Shown here piece after piece: positions 16,710 through 25,931 of a DNA stretch of 64,000 nucleotides (within the stretch, counting starts at the first letter, position 1; each line of letters begins with the position of its first letter). The notes under the pieces are model-generated. The model was not told the DNA's origin and did not search any database. It saw only the letters and a list, made by a program, of their open reading frames with translations. The DNA comes from an uncultured Chlorobiota bacterium (GTDB lineage: Bacteria > Bacteroidota > Bacteroidia > Bacteroidales > JAADGE01): NCBI GenBank assembly GCA_947311255.1, contig CAMZKL010000040.1, forward strand, positions 1 through 64,000, written 5' to 3'. The position numbers and the translations under genes were made by a program.

Positions 16710-18950
16710 ATGAAAAAGTTCATCAAAACATTACTTATCCTAACAATTCTTGGAGCAGGAGGCTTCTGGGTATATATAACATACATTGCTCCAGTTACAA
16801 TAAAAAAAGCAATGACAATGGTTCCTGAAAATGCAGTTATGATTATTGAAACAAATAATTTAACAGACGCATGGACAGAAATAAGCAATAGCAAAATGTG
16901 GACATATCTAACCACTAATCCATATTTCAAAGACTTAGATGAAACAATAAAAATGCTTAACGATTATCTTAAAGATAATGTCATTGCAGAAAAAGCATTA
17001 AAAAACAGAAAACTCATCATGTCCTTACACATGATTTCAGCAACAGACTGGGACTTCCTTTTTATTGTAGATTTAAAAAACATTGCTCAAATAAAAAAAA
17101 TTGGCGGACTTCAAAAAGTGCTAGGTTTAGTTGAAGGCTACAAAGTTAAACAACGAAAATTTAAAGACGAAACCATTATTGAACTTTCAGACAACGAAAA
17201 TCCATCCAATATTATCTACCTTACAATTAGCGATAATTTACTTATTGCAACATTTACAGGTTCGCTAATAGAAAAAGCGATAATGCAAAAACCTTCCAAA
17301 AATACAAAAGAAGAAAACTTAGGATACTGGGCTGAAAACGAAGCATTTAACAGAGTAACAAGTAAGCTGTATGGAGAAGAACTTTTCAGAATGTATTTTA
17401 ATTATTCTCAAATTGACGAATTTACAATGTCATACCTTACAGAAGATTCCGAAGCCATAAAAATGTTAGGAAACTCATTAACTTACTCTGGTTTTAATAT
17501 AAACTTTGCAAATGAGTTCTTAAGATTTGAAGGTTACACTGATGTAGATTCTGTTGGTTCATACGTAAAAGCAATGGCAAATGTAAAGCCCGGAAAAATG
17601 AAAGCATGGAGGATTATGTCTAATCAAACTGCACTTTATTTCTCAATGGGATTTGATAACTTCTTTGATTTTTATTATAATCTCACAAAACAATATGAGG
17701 ATAAAAAATCAGAAGACATGGAAAATATTAGAGAAAATATTTCAAAAATTGAAAGACTTCTCAAAATTGATATGAACACAGATTTTTTTAATTGGATTGG
17801 AAAAGAAATTGCACTTGTAAAACTTCGCCCAAGCAAAGCTACAAGCATAGAAGATGTTGTTGTTGCAGTACACACTAACGATATTGACAATGCCAAAGCC
17901 GGAATGAATAAAATAATAAAACAAATAAAGAAAAGAATTAGAATAGTTAAATTTAAACCGGAAATGTATAAAAATTACACAATCCAATACATGGAAATGG
18001 ATGGTTTCTTTAAAATTTTCTTAGGAAAAATGTTTCAAAACCTAGAAAAACCATTCTTCACTTATATTGAAGACTTTGTAATATTTAGTAATTCAGCAGA
18101 TGTTATTAAAAAAACTATTGATGATTATATAAAAGGTAATACTCTTGACAAAAACCAATCTTTTATGGATTTTAAAGACGAATTTAGCAACAAAACAAAT
18201 ATTGCTGTGTTTATTAGAACTCCTCAAATATACGAAAACCTTTATTATTACAGTAATGCAAAAGACAAAAAAAACATTAAAGAAAATAAAGAATTTATTT
18301 TAAGTTTTGAAAAAATTGGTTTTCAATTAATTTCAGAAGGAGAAATGTTTAAAACTACACTTTTAGCACAACACAATCCAGATGCTGTAAAAACAGAAGA
18401 ATTAGAAAAAATTGAACAAGAAATAACAGAAGATTCTTTCAGAGAAGAAATTGCTCTTAAATCTTTTAAAATTGAATTGCCTCCATCTTTTCTCGAAAAA
18501 GACACTCTATTTAAAGAATACTATCCCGGAGGAGAAAAATTAAAATTTGAAGGAAGAATTCATAACGGAAAAATGACGAGGACTTGGAAAACATATTATG
18601 AAAGTGGAAAAATAAAAAACTCTGTAAACTATTCGGATGGAGAACTAGATGGTGAAGCATATTTTTATTACGAATCAGATGAAAATATTATAAAAGCCGA
18701 AGCAGAATTTGAAAATGATTTAATGACAGGAACATACTACGAATTTTACTTAAATGGCACACAGAAATCAAAAATTGAATATGATGATGGAGAAGCAGAT
18801 GGCGAAGCAAAATTCTTTTACCCAAACGGAAAACTTAAAATTGAAGCAGAATATAAGAATAATCTAAAACACGGAAGATGGACTTATTTTGATGAAAAAG
18901 GAAAAAAAATTGGAAAGGAAAAATGGAAAAACGGAAAAAAAACAAGATAA
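16710..18950 (+). CDS. DUF3352-like membrane-anchored protein with MORN_2 repeats
   Basis: The 746-residue protein has an N-terminal hydrophobic anchor (about 4-28), a long region resembling DUF3352 (opening VPENAVMIIETNNLTDAW; DLKNIAQIKKIGG; later FFNWIGKEIALVKLRP), and a C-terminal block from about 610 with MORN_2-type units such as FEGRIHNGKMTRTWKTYYES, YSDGELDGEAYFYY and YKNNLKHGRWTYFDEKGKK. MORN variants of this type are common in Bacteroidota envelope proteins and in some antitoxins. The function is unknown. Expression is probably driven from the conserved leader copy A that abuts the start codon. Confidence 0.7.
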   Translation: MKKFIKTLLILTILGAGGFWVYITYIAPVTIKKAMTMVPENAVMIIETNNLTDAWTEISNSKMWTYLTTNPYFKDLDETIKMLNDYLKDNVIAEKALKNRKLIMSLHMISATDWDFLFIVDLKNIAQIKKIGGLQKVLGLVEGYKVKQRKFKDETIIELSDNENPSNIIYLTISDNLLIATFTGSLIEKAIMQKPSKNTKEENLGYWAENEAFNRVTSKLYGEELFRMYFNYSQIDEFTMSYLTEDSEAIKMLGNSLTYSGFNINFANEFLRFEGYTDVDSVGSYVKAMANVKPGKMKAWRIMSNQTALYFSMGFDNFFDFYYNLTKQYEDKKSEDMENIRENISKIERLLKIDMNTDFFNWIGKEIALVKLRPSKATSIEDVVVAVHTNDIDNAKAGMNKIIKQIKKRIRIVKFKPEMYKNYTIQYMEMDGFFKIFLGKMFQNLEKPFFTYIEDFVIFSNSADVIKKTIDDYIKGNTLDKNQSFMDFKDEFSNKTNIAVFIRTPQIYENLYYYSNAKDKKNIKENKEFILSFEKIGFQLISEGEMFKTTLLAQHNPDAVKTEELEKIEQEITEDSFREEIALKSFKIELPPSFLEKDTLFKEYYPGGEKLKFEGRIHNGKMTRTWKTYYESGKIKNSVNYSDGELDGEAYFYYESDENIIKAEAEFENDLMTGTYYEFYLNGTQKSKIEYDDGEADGEAKFFYPNGKLKIEAEYKNNLKHGRWTYFDEKGKKIGKEKWKNGKKTR

Positions 18951-18990
18951 TTTCTAATACTAATATTAATAACATCTAAAATATAACACT

Positions 18991-19794
18991 ATGAAGAAGA
19001 TATTTATTATATTTATTTTTGCAACAAGCATTATAAATGCACAAAAAAAAGCTCCTGAAACAGTTCTTGTTGAAGGCGGAACTTTCAGAATGGGGATTGA
19101 TGAAAGTAGTTATTATGATGAATATCCCGACCATCCTGTTACACTAAAAAGTTTTTATATTGCAAAATACGAAGTAACAATTGAAGAATACACAGGTTTT
19201 TGTAGAACAGCAGGTTTAAACTTACCACAAGGAGAACCAAATATGCCTGTTACAAATGTCAGTTGGAAAGAAGCAATTATGTTTTGTAACTGGCTTAGCA
19301 GAGCAAACAGATTGGACAAATGCTACAGAATAAAAAGAGAAGAAAAAAATAATAATGAAAACTTTTCTGTAACTTTTGATAAAACTGCAAATGGTTACAG
19401 ACTTCCCACAGAAGCAGAATGGGAATATGCTGCAAGAGGAGGAATAAACAGAAAACATTTTGCTTTTAGCGGAAGTAATGATGCAAGCGAAGTTGCTTGG
19501 TTTTCAGGAACAGGAAAAATGCTTCATAATGTAGGCGAACTAAAACCAAATAGTATAGGAATTTACGACATGACAGGAAATGCTCAAGAATGGGTTTTTG
19601 ATGTTTATATGGAAAAATACTATAAAAACAGCCCAAAAGAAAATCCTATTTGTGAAGAAGGTGCAGTAGAAAGAGTTAGTAGAGGAGGAAATTATGATGA
19701 CTATGAAGCATCCCTAAGAATAACTAAAAGATATTATAATGCAAGCGACTATAAACACAAAACTATCGGCTTTAGAGTTGCTAAAAACGAATAA
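18991..19794 (+). CDS. SUMF1/FGE-domain secreted protein
   Basis: A signal peptide (about 1-17, ending INAQ) is followed by a full formylglycine-generating-enzyme-like fold: VEGGTFRMG, HPVTLKSFYIAKYEVT, PVTNVSWKEAIMFCNWLS, NGYRLPTEAEWEYAARGG, MTGNAQEWV and GFRVA. The catalytic cysteines of true FGE are absent: the segment after SRGGNYDDYEA has no Cys. It is therefore probably a non-sulfatase-maturing member, like structural or gliding-associated SUMF1 proteins (GldJ/GldK type) of this phylum. It lies 40 bases after the DUF3352 gene and may share its transcript. Confidence 0.85.
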   Translation: MKKIFIIFIFATSIINAQKKAPETVLVEGGTFRMGIDESSYYDEYPDHPVTLKSFYIAKYEVTIEEYTGFCRTAGLNLPQGEPNMPVTNVSWKEAIMFCNWLSRANRLDKCYRIKREEKNNNENFSVTFDKTANGYRLPTEAEWEYAARGGINRKHFAFSGSNDASEVAWFSGTGKMLHNVGELKPNSIGIYDMTGNAQEWVFDVYMEKYYKNSPKENPICEEGAVERVSRGGNYDDYEASLRITKRYYNASDYKHKTIGFRVAKNE

Positions 19795-19834
19795 ATATTT
19801 AGGATAAATTTTAAAATATGTATCTTTATATAGA

Positions 19835-20557
19835 CTAAGTTTGTTCCACTAAACCATTTAAAACAACTGAAGAACAATAAATTCCAAATATTGATGGCAT
19901 ATAAGATATTGTGCCTGAATTAGACTTTTTATTCCTGCTTTCTTCAATAACAAGAGAATCTTTATCAAGCTGTTCAGATGAAAAAACTGCTTTAAACCCT
20001 GTTCTTATTCCTGCTCTGTGGAGTTTCTTTCTTAGTTTTCGGGCAAGTCCGCAATTATATGTTTTTTTAATATCTGAAACATGAACTTTTTCAGGATTTC
20101 TTCTACCCCCTGCTCCCATAGAAGATATTATTGGTATCTTATATTTCAAACATGCTTTTATCAATTCAACTTTTGGTTGTAAAGTATCAATTGCATCTAT
20201 TACATAATCAAAAGAATTAACTTTTATAATTTCATTAATGTTTTCCGCAGAAATAAATACTTTTTGAGCCTCAACAATAATTTTAGAATTAATATCTTTC
20301 AATCTTTCAGAGAGAACATAAATTTTATCCTTCCCAATTGTTGAGTTTAAGGCTATAATTTGTCTGTTTAAATTACTTTCACTAACAATATCGGCATCAA
20401 TCAAACTAAGCCTTCCAATTCCTGCTCTTGCAAGTTGCTCTGCAGCATAGCCCCCCACTCCTCCTAAACCAACAATTAAAACATGGGAGTTTTGTAGTTT
20501 CATAAACTTATCTTCGCCCAATAGAAGTATTGTTCTTGAGTGCTGTTCATTACTCAT
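19835..20557 (-). CDS. tcdA: tRNA threonylcarbamoyladenosine dehydratase
   Basis: The 240-residue ThiF-family protein has the nucleotide motif GLGGVGGYAAEQLARAGIG (about 31-49), LIDADIVSESNLNRQ, DAIDTLQPKVELI and the conserved SSMGAGGRRNP. These are diagnostic for TcdA (CsdL/YgdL), the ATP-dependent enzyme that cyclises t6A37 of tRNA to ct6A in the cytoplasm. It is the second gene of a minus-strand pair, 23 bases after TatD. Confidence 0.92.
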   Translation of the reverse strand: MSNEQHSRTILLLGEDKFMKLQNSHVLIVGLGGVGGYAAEQLARAGIGRLSLIDADIVSESNLNRQIIALNSTIGKDKIYVLSERLKDINSKIIVEAQKVFISAENINEIIKVNSFDYVIDAIDTLQPKVELIKACLKYKIPIISSMGAGGRRNPEKVHVSDIKKTYNCGLARKLRKKLHRAGIRTGFKAVFSSEQLDKDSLVIEESRNKKSNSGTISYMPSIFGIYCSSVVLNGLVEQT

Positions 20558-20580
20558 TAGCTTTTCATTTATTTAGCAAG

Positions 20581-21237
20581 TTAATATATTTTTACTTTAA
20601 AAACATTTTGAAAATTATCTGAAATCTGTTGTTTTAAAACTTCACTTTTAATTAGTTTAATTTCAGAAGCCTTTTTATAAACTTCTTCTATTTTAATATT
20701 TGCATCATCTGTTTCAAAAAAAATATTTTTAAAATTAATGTTTTTAAAAACTCTTTGTGTTTTAGATTTTGAATTAAAAAGCTCATGTCCAAAAGACAAA
20801 TAGCATCCAAACTTAATTAATTTATCTGCTATTGTTTTATTTCCTGAAAATCTATGAATTATTATCGGCACAGAAATTATTTCACTTTTCAAGATATGCA
20901 ACAAATCGGAAAATGCTTTCACACAATGAATTATAATGGGCTTATTACTTTTCCGAGCAATTGCTATTTGCTTTAGGAAAACTTCTTTTTGTAAATCAAA
21001 GTTTTGATGAAGTTTATCTAAACCTATTTCCCCAATAGCAATAATGTTTTTAGAAAAAGAATATCTTTCTACTATTTTTAATTGTTCATCAACATCAACT
21101 TTTGAAACTTCCCAAGGATGTATTCCTAATGAATAGTTTTTTCTGACATTAATAAGACTAAGTTCTTCGGGAAAAAGGTTTATTATTGAAAAATTATTAT
21201 CTTGTTTGTTATGTGTATGAATATTTATTAGTTTCAA
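20581..21237 (-). CDS. TatD family metal-dependent hydrolase
   Basis: The 218-residue product carries the TatD metal ligands: His7 and His9 (INIHTHN), Glu in IGEIGLD (about 73), His in IIIHCVKAFSDLL, His in IIHRFSGN, and Asp in FETDDANI. It is shorter than typical TatD (about 260), and the loops are reduced, as in the short Bacteroidota variant. TatD enzymes are Mg2+-dependent DNases or repair exonucleases; the exact substrate is unknown. It leads the operon with tcdA, and the start codon is close to an AT-rich, featureless gap. Confidence 0.85.
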   Translation of the reverse strand: MKLINIHTHNKQDNNFSIINLFPEELSLINVRKNYSLGIHPWEVSKVDVDEQLKIVERYSFSKNIIAIGEIGLDKLHQNFDLQKEVFLKQIAIARKSNKPIIIHCVKAFSDLLHILKSEIISVPIIIHRFSGNKTIADKLIKFGCYLSFGHELFNSKSKTQRVFKNINFKNIFFETDDANIKIEEVYKKASEIKLIKSEVLKQQISDNFQNVFKVKIY

Positions 21238-21395
21238 TTTTTATAAAATTTATAAATCTGGTAAATATTTCTTAACAAAATCATTAATATTACGCACTCT
21301 CATAGCTTTTACTATAATATACATATTTGGTAAGGTAAAAAATTTAGTAAAAAATCGATTTAATCGGCAAGTTTTTGTATTGAATATGTAAACTT

Positions 21396-21683
21396 TTACT
21401 TCTCAACAATTTCATTAGTACTTGCATGATAAGTAAGTCCGTATTCTTTAAGAGATTTTTGAAACTCTCCAATTGAGAGTTTACCGGTTCTCCATAAAGA
21501 AAGTTCATAATTAAGTTTTTCTAGTTTTATTGCCATCCAATGTTTTTCAGATTCAGATATTTCTTTTCCTGAAATATTTTTTTCTTCTTTTTTATCAGAA
21601 ACTTTTGTTTGCTCAATTTTCTTCTTTATTCCCGCAGAAGCAAGCAAACTATCTAAACCACTTTTAAAACTTTTTTTCGCCAT
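21396..21683 (-). CDS. Small ParA-partner protein
   Basis: This 95-residue basic protein follows the parA gene after 11 bases and is very probably co-translated with it. The N-terminus MAKKSFKSGLDSLLASAG resembles the ParA-contacting tip of ParB (positively charged with GLDSLL), but no helix-turn-helix, CTPase or other ParB domain follows. The rest is a charged linker (about 25-45) and a short helical part WMAIKLEKLNYELSLWRTG. This fits an adaptor that stimulates ParA ATPase, as in cargo-positioning systems such as McdA/McdB or PpfA/Tlp. The function is inferred from position and the N-terminal motif only. Confidence 0.7.
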   Translation of the reverse strand: MAKKSFKSGLDSLLASAGIKKKIEQTKVSDKKEEKNISGKEISESEKHWMAIKLEKLNYELSLWRTGKLSIGEFQKSLKEYGLTYHASTNEIVEK

Positions 21684-21694
21684 TATGCTGAAAT

Positions 21695-22456
21695 TTAATT
21701 GCCAAATTTAGCTTCCATATCAATAATTTCTTGAACTATTCTTCCATAATCATATGCTCCATTGCAAGTACTGTCGTATTCAAATATATCTTGACCGGCG
21801 GTTGGTGCTTCTGCAAGAGCAATATTATTTCTGATTTTTGCTCTTAATACTCTATCATCAAAATACATAATTATTGTATCCAAAACATCTTGGTGAAGAA
21901 TTCTTCTTCTATCAAACATTGTTACAAAAACTGCACTTATTTCAACTTTTTTGTTAACAGTTGCTTTAATTTCATTAACAACCTCAATAATTTTTGCTAA
22001 ACCTTTTACAGCAAGAAAATGTGGTTGTATAGGAATTATAACTTCGTCTGATGCTGCAAATGCTTTCAAAGTTAATAAACCTAATGAAGGCGGACAATCA
22101 ATTAAAACATAATCATATTTTTCTTTTATAGGTTGAATAAGTGTAGAAATATAATTTTCCTCTTTTACATCTGTTTTTAATTTCATTTCCGCAGCAGTTA
22201 GATTGTAGGATGCTGGAATTAAATCAATATTATCACGAATACTAACAGGCTCTAAACCATTTCCGGAAGAATAAGCATCGTAAATATGCTTTTCAGATTC
22301 TGCAAGCCCATAACTAATTGTAAGATTTGCTTGTGGGTCTAAATCAATTAAAAGAACTTTTCTTCCATGATTTGCAAGACCTGCACCAATGTTTACAACA
22401 CTTGTTGTCTTCCCCACTCCTCCTTTATGATTGCTAATTGAGATTACTCTGTTCAT
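21695..22456 (-). CDS. ParA family ATPase
   Basis: The 253-residue protein contains a deviant Walker A motif KGGVGKTT (from Lys11), Walker A' LIDLDPQANLT, and Walker B DYVLIDCPPSLG. It is a typical chromosomal or plasmid-type ParA/Soj. It is followed by a small partner instead of ParB, so segregation is not certain. The downstream PTAGQDIFEYD motif matches bacterial ParA. The upstream 306-base gap shows no clear promoter box. ParA binds ATP as a dimer and non-specifically coats the nucleoid; the partner triggers hydrolysis. Confidence 0.9.
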   Translation of the reverse strand: MNRVISISNHKGGVGKTTSVVNIGAGLANHGRKVLLIDLDPQANLTISYGLAESEKHIYDAYSSGNGLEPVSIRDNIDLIPASYNLTAAEMKLKTDVKEENYISTLIQPIKEKYDYVLIDCPPSLGLLTLKAFAASDEVIIPIQPHFLAVKGLAKIIEVVNEIKATVNKKVEISAVFVTMFDRRRILHQDVLDTIIMYFDDRVLRAKIRNNIALAEAPTAGQDIFEYDSTCNGAYDYGRIVQEIIDMEAKFGN

Positions 22457-22762
22457 AATTATTGTTTATAAAGTACTATTACGCAATAATCTTGCTAAAT
22501 TAATAAATAAAGATAAAATCTGTATAAATTATTTTAAAAAATCTTTTTAAAAAACAAAAGAGGCTATTTTTGTTATAGAAAATGATTATTTTTAAAGAAA
22601 CAAGAGTTGCATGATAGGTTTTAGATTTGGGAGATATTCTTTTGACATTAGGCAAAGATATGGCAGAAATTTTTGCAGTTCATCTTTTTATTATAAAATG
22701 GACCTTATATTTAATTAAAAAAAATCTATTTTAAAAGTATGATTATATAATAAAATTAACAT
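22457..22762. other. Gap between uvrB and parA
   Basis: This 306-base gap is AT-rich. A short plus-strand open frame (22611-22718, 35 codons, starting MIGFRFGRYSFDIRQR) is present but has no family, promoter or coding-like composition, so I do not call it a gene. I see no terminator, repeat or operator that I can support. Confidence 0.4.
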
Positions 22763-24775
22763 CTATTCAGTTGCAGCCAATTTTCTTAATTCTATAATCT
22801 CATCACGTAAAATTGCAGCAGTTGTAAAGTCTAATTTTTCAGCAGCTTTTAACATTTTATTTTCTGTATTTTCTATTGCTTTTTCTAACGCTCCTTTACT
22901 CATATATTGCACTACTGGATCTGCTGCAATAGATTGTTTCATTTCAGAGGAATATCTTTTAAGATTTTCGTGTTTCGATTTTTCAGTAAGTTGAATTTTT
23001 CCTATTTCTTTTTTAATTTGTGAAGGTGTAATATTATTTTCTTCATTATATTTTAGTTGTTTTATCCGTCTCCTCTCAGTTTCATCAATAGTTTTTTGCA
23101 TAGATTTTGTAATCTTATCAGCATACATTATAACTTTGCCATTCAAATTACGAGCTGCTCTTCCTGCAGTTTGTGTTAAAGAACGTTCTGAACGAAGAAA
23201 ACCTTCCTTATCTGCATCTAAAATGGCTACAAGAGAAACCTCCGGCAAATCAAGTCCTTCTCGTAAAAGATTTACTCCTATAAGAACATCAAACAAACCT
23301 CTTCTTAAATCTTCCATAATTTGAACACGTTCTAAAGTTTCAACATCCGAGTGAATATATCTGCATCTTATCCGTATTTTATCGAAATATTCTGCCAATT
23401 CTTCTGCCATCCTTTTAGTTAAGGTAGTTACCAAAACTCTTTCATCAATTTTTGCTCGTTTATTAATTTCTTCAACCAAATCATCAATTTGATTTAGACT
23501 CGGGCGAACATCAATAGGTGGGTCAATTAAACCGGTAGGTCTTATAATCTGCTCAACAACAACACCTTCTGTTTTTGTATATTCATAGTCCGATGGGGTC
23601 GCACTTAAATAAATTGTTTGTTTTCCAAAGCCTTCAAATTCTTCAAATTTTAAGGGTCTGTTATCTATTGCAGCGGGTAACCTAAAACCATATTCAACCA
23701 AATTTATTTTCCTTGACCGGTCTCCTCCATACATTGCATGCACTTGAGATAATGTTACATGGCTTTCGTCAATAACAATAATAAAATCTTCCGGAAAATA
23801 ATCTAAAAGACAAAACGGTCGGCTTCCGGCTTTTCTTCCATCAAAATATCTTGAATAGTTTTCAATACCAGAACAATAACCAAGTTCTTTAATCATTTCA
23901 ACATCATAAGTAACACGATCTTCTATTCTCTTTGCTTCCAAGTTTTTACCAACTTCCCTGAAATATTCAACTTGCTTTCCCATATCCAAAACAATCTTAT
24001 CGATTCCGGCATTCATTCGCTCCTTAGTTGTTACAAAAATACTTGCTGGATAAATACGAATATATTCTAAATCATCTATTGTGTGCCCATCAATGGGATT
24101 AAAAGTTGTAATTTCATCAACTTCATCTCCCCAAAAAGAAATTCGAATTGCTATATCACTGTATGCAGGAAAAACATCAACTGTATCTCCGGATACTCTA
24201 AAATTACCTCTATTAAATTCTATATCATTTCTTGAATAAAGACTAGCAACTAAATCTCTCAGAAACTTATTTCTTACTACTTTTTTACCTTTTTTAACAT
24301 CAATTAGATTTGAATAAAAATCTTCCGGATTTCCAATTCCGTACAAACAAGAAACTGAGGAAACTACTATTACATCTCTTCTTCCGGTTAGCAATGATGT
24401 AGTTGTGCTTAATCTTAGCTTTTCAATTTCATCATTAATACTTAAATCTTTTTCAATATATGTGTTGGAATGAGGAATGTATGCTTCCGGTTGGTAATAA
24501 TCGTAGTAAGAAACAAAATATTCAACCGCATTATCCGGAAAAAATGATTTAAATTCTCCATATAATTGTGCAGCCAATGTTTTATTATGGCTCAAAACTA
24601 AAACAGGTCTATTCAGTTTTTCAATTACATTAGCAATTGTAAAAGTTTTACCCGAACCTGTTACTCCACGCAAAATTTGAAACCTTTCTCCTGACTTAAC
24701 TCCTTTCACAAGCTCTTCAATCGCTTGTGGCTGGTCTCCTGTAGGTTTATATTCTGATTTTAATTTAAATTTCAT
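22763..24775 (-). CDS. uvrB: Excinuclease ABC subunit B
   Basis: The 670-residue protein matches UvrB along its whole length: Walker A GVTGSGKT (about 39-46), the beta-hairpin region YYDYYQPEAYIP, the DEAD-like VIDESH, GVNLLREGLDLPEVSLVAI with motif VI QTAGRAARN, and a C-terminal UVR motif (LDFTTAAILRDEIIEL). It works with UvrA and UvrC in nucleotide excision repair in the cytoplasm. The gene follows the EEP lipoprotein gene by 42 bases on the same strand. Confidence 0.97.
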   Translation of the reverse strand: MKFKLKSEYKPTGDQPQAIEELVKGVKSGERFQILRGVTGSGKTFTIANVIEKLNRPVLVLSHNKTLAAQLYGEFKSFFPDNAVEYFVSYYDYYQPEAYIPHSNTYIEKDLSINDEIEKLRLSTTTSLLTGRRDVIVVSSVSCLYGIGNPEDFYSNLIDVKKGKKVVRNKFLRDLVASLYSRNDIEFNRGNFRVSGDTVDVFPAYSDIAIRISFWGDEVDEITTFNPIDGHTIDDLEYIRIYPASIFVTTKERMNAGIDKIVLDMGKQVEYFREVGKNLEAKRIEDRVTYDVEMIKELGYCSGIENYSRYFDGRKAGSRPFCLLDYFPEDFIIVIDESHVTLSQVHAMYGGDRSRKINLVEYGFRLPAAIDNRPLKFEEFEGFGKQTIYLSATPSDYEYTKTEGVVVEQIIRPTGLIDPPIDVRPSLNQIDDLVEEINKRAKIDERVLVTTLTKRMAEELAEYFDKIRIRCRYIHSDVETLERVQIMEDLRRGLFDVLIGVNLLREGLDLPEVSLVAILDADKEGFLRSERSLTQTAGRAARNLNGKVIMYADKITKSMQKTIDETERRRIKQLKYNEENNITPSQIKKEIGKIQLTEKSKHENLKRYSSEMKQSIAADPVVQYMSKGALEKAIENTENKMLKAAEKLDFTTAAILRDEIIELRKLAATE

Positions 24776-24817
24776 TATTTATTTTATGATATTATTATCA
24801 CAGTCTTCATTTATTAT

Positions 24818-25873
24818 CTACTTTTTCAAAATAAAATAAACAGGTAAATGATCACTATATCCACCGTAATAATTTTTGCCACCATAGGTTTTATTAGGCA
24901 CTTTAAAATTAGCTTTGGCATTATAATATAAAATTTTATTATTTTTAAATATCTTGCCTTCAATGTTTTTAACATAAAAATCATCCTCATCTACTAATGC
25001 TTGCGAAACAATTAAATTATCTAACATAAACCATTTATAATTTCTTGAATTTGTACCTTTCCCTTTTATTGACTTATTGTATAACAAATTATAAAATTCA
25101 TTGTATTCAGGATTTTTTGTATTATTTGTAGCAAATAATTCCTTATTTACACTTCTATCTTCTGGCTCATCATTCAAATCTCCCATAATAATTATTTTTG
25201 CATCCTTATTCTTTGCAAATATTTTGTCTGTATGCTTCTTTAAAATTTTTGCAGTTTCAATCCTTTTGATTTCAGTTTCATCCTTTCCGCCTCTCCTTGA
25301 TTTCCAATGATTTACATATATATTAAAGATTTCATCACTTCCAATAAATTTCCCTTTCACATACAATATTTCTCTTTGCCTTGATTTACCATCTTTTGTT
25401 GGAACTAAAATTGGAATTTTCTCATGAGAGATATATTCAAATAAGTTGCTTCTATACATAAGTGCTATATCAATCCCACGTATGTCCGAACATTCTTCAT
25501 GTATTATTTTATATTTCCCTTTTTTTAACAATTTCTCAGCTACTAAATCTTCAAGAACTTTTATGTTTTCAACTTCTGCTAAACCTATAATTGCAGGTAG
25601 TTCATCACTTAAATTACTCAAAACCCAAGATATGTCTTTTAGTTTCTTTTTGTAACGCTTTTTAGTCCACATTTTAAGTCCGGAAGGTGTAAATTCATCA
25701 TCCTTTTTTTTAGGATCATCATAAATATCAAAAAGATTTTCAACATTGTAAAATGCAATAACATATTCATTTTTGTTCTTATTTTTTTGATTTTTTACAT
25801 TTCCTTTTTCCTGTGTATTACAAGAAAACAAAATCAAAAATGTACTAATAGTTATAAAAATATATTTTTTCAT
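24818..25873 (-). CDS. Endonuclease/exonuclease/phosphatase family lipoprotein
   Basis: The 351-residue protein has a lipoprotein signal (LILFSC, Cys19). The mature part has the EEP fold: IAFYNVENLFDI, IIGLAEVEN (metal-binding Glu), NIYVNHWKSRRGG, IIMGDLNDEP and YSDHLPVYF (catalytic His). It is likely an envelope-associated, metal-dependent nuclease or phosphodiesterase; similar proteins are often exported in Bacteroidota and may use extracellular DNA or phosphate esters. It starts 58 bases from the divergent subtilase gene. Confidence 0.85.
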   Translation of the reverse strand: MKKYIFITISTFLILFSCNTQEKGNVKNQKNKNKNEYVIAFYNVENLFDIYDDPKKKDDEFTPSGLKMWTKKRYKKKLKDISWVLSNLSDELPAIIGLAEVENIKVLEDLVAEKLLKKGKYKIIHEECSDIRGIDIALMYRSNLFEYISHEKIPILVPTKDGKSRQREILYVKGKFIGSDEIFNIYVNHWKSRRGGKDETEIKRIETAKILKKHTDKIFAKNKDAKIIIMGDLNDEPEDRSVNKELFATNNTKNPEYNEFYNLLYNKSIKGKGTNSRNYKWFMLDNLIVSQALVDEDDFYVKNIEGKIFKNNKILYYNAKANFKVPNKTYGGKNYYGGYSDHLPVYFILKK

Positions 25874-25895
25874 TAGATTGTTTGTTTATATTATT

Positions 25896-25903
25896 TATTT
25901 TTG
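25896..25903 (+). promoter_or_regulatory. -7 box TATTTTTG for the subtilase gene
   Basis: An exact TAnnTTTG match 28 bases upstream of the ATG at 25932, in the 58-base gap between divergent genes. A TTTG is present but too close (11 bases). Confidence 0.5.
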
Positions 25904-25931
25904 CTAACTCTAAACTTAAAATACTACTAAA

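Noticed and set aside
22611..22718. A 35-codon frame between parA and uvrB
   Set aside because: No promoter or coding-like composition, and no clear partner.
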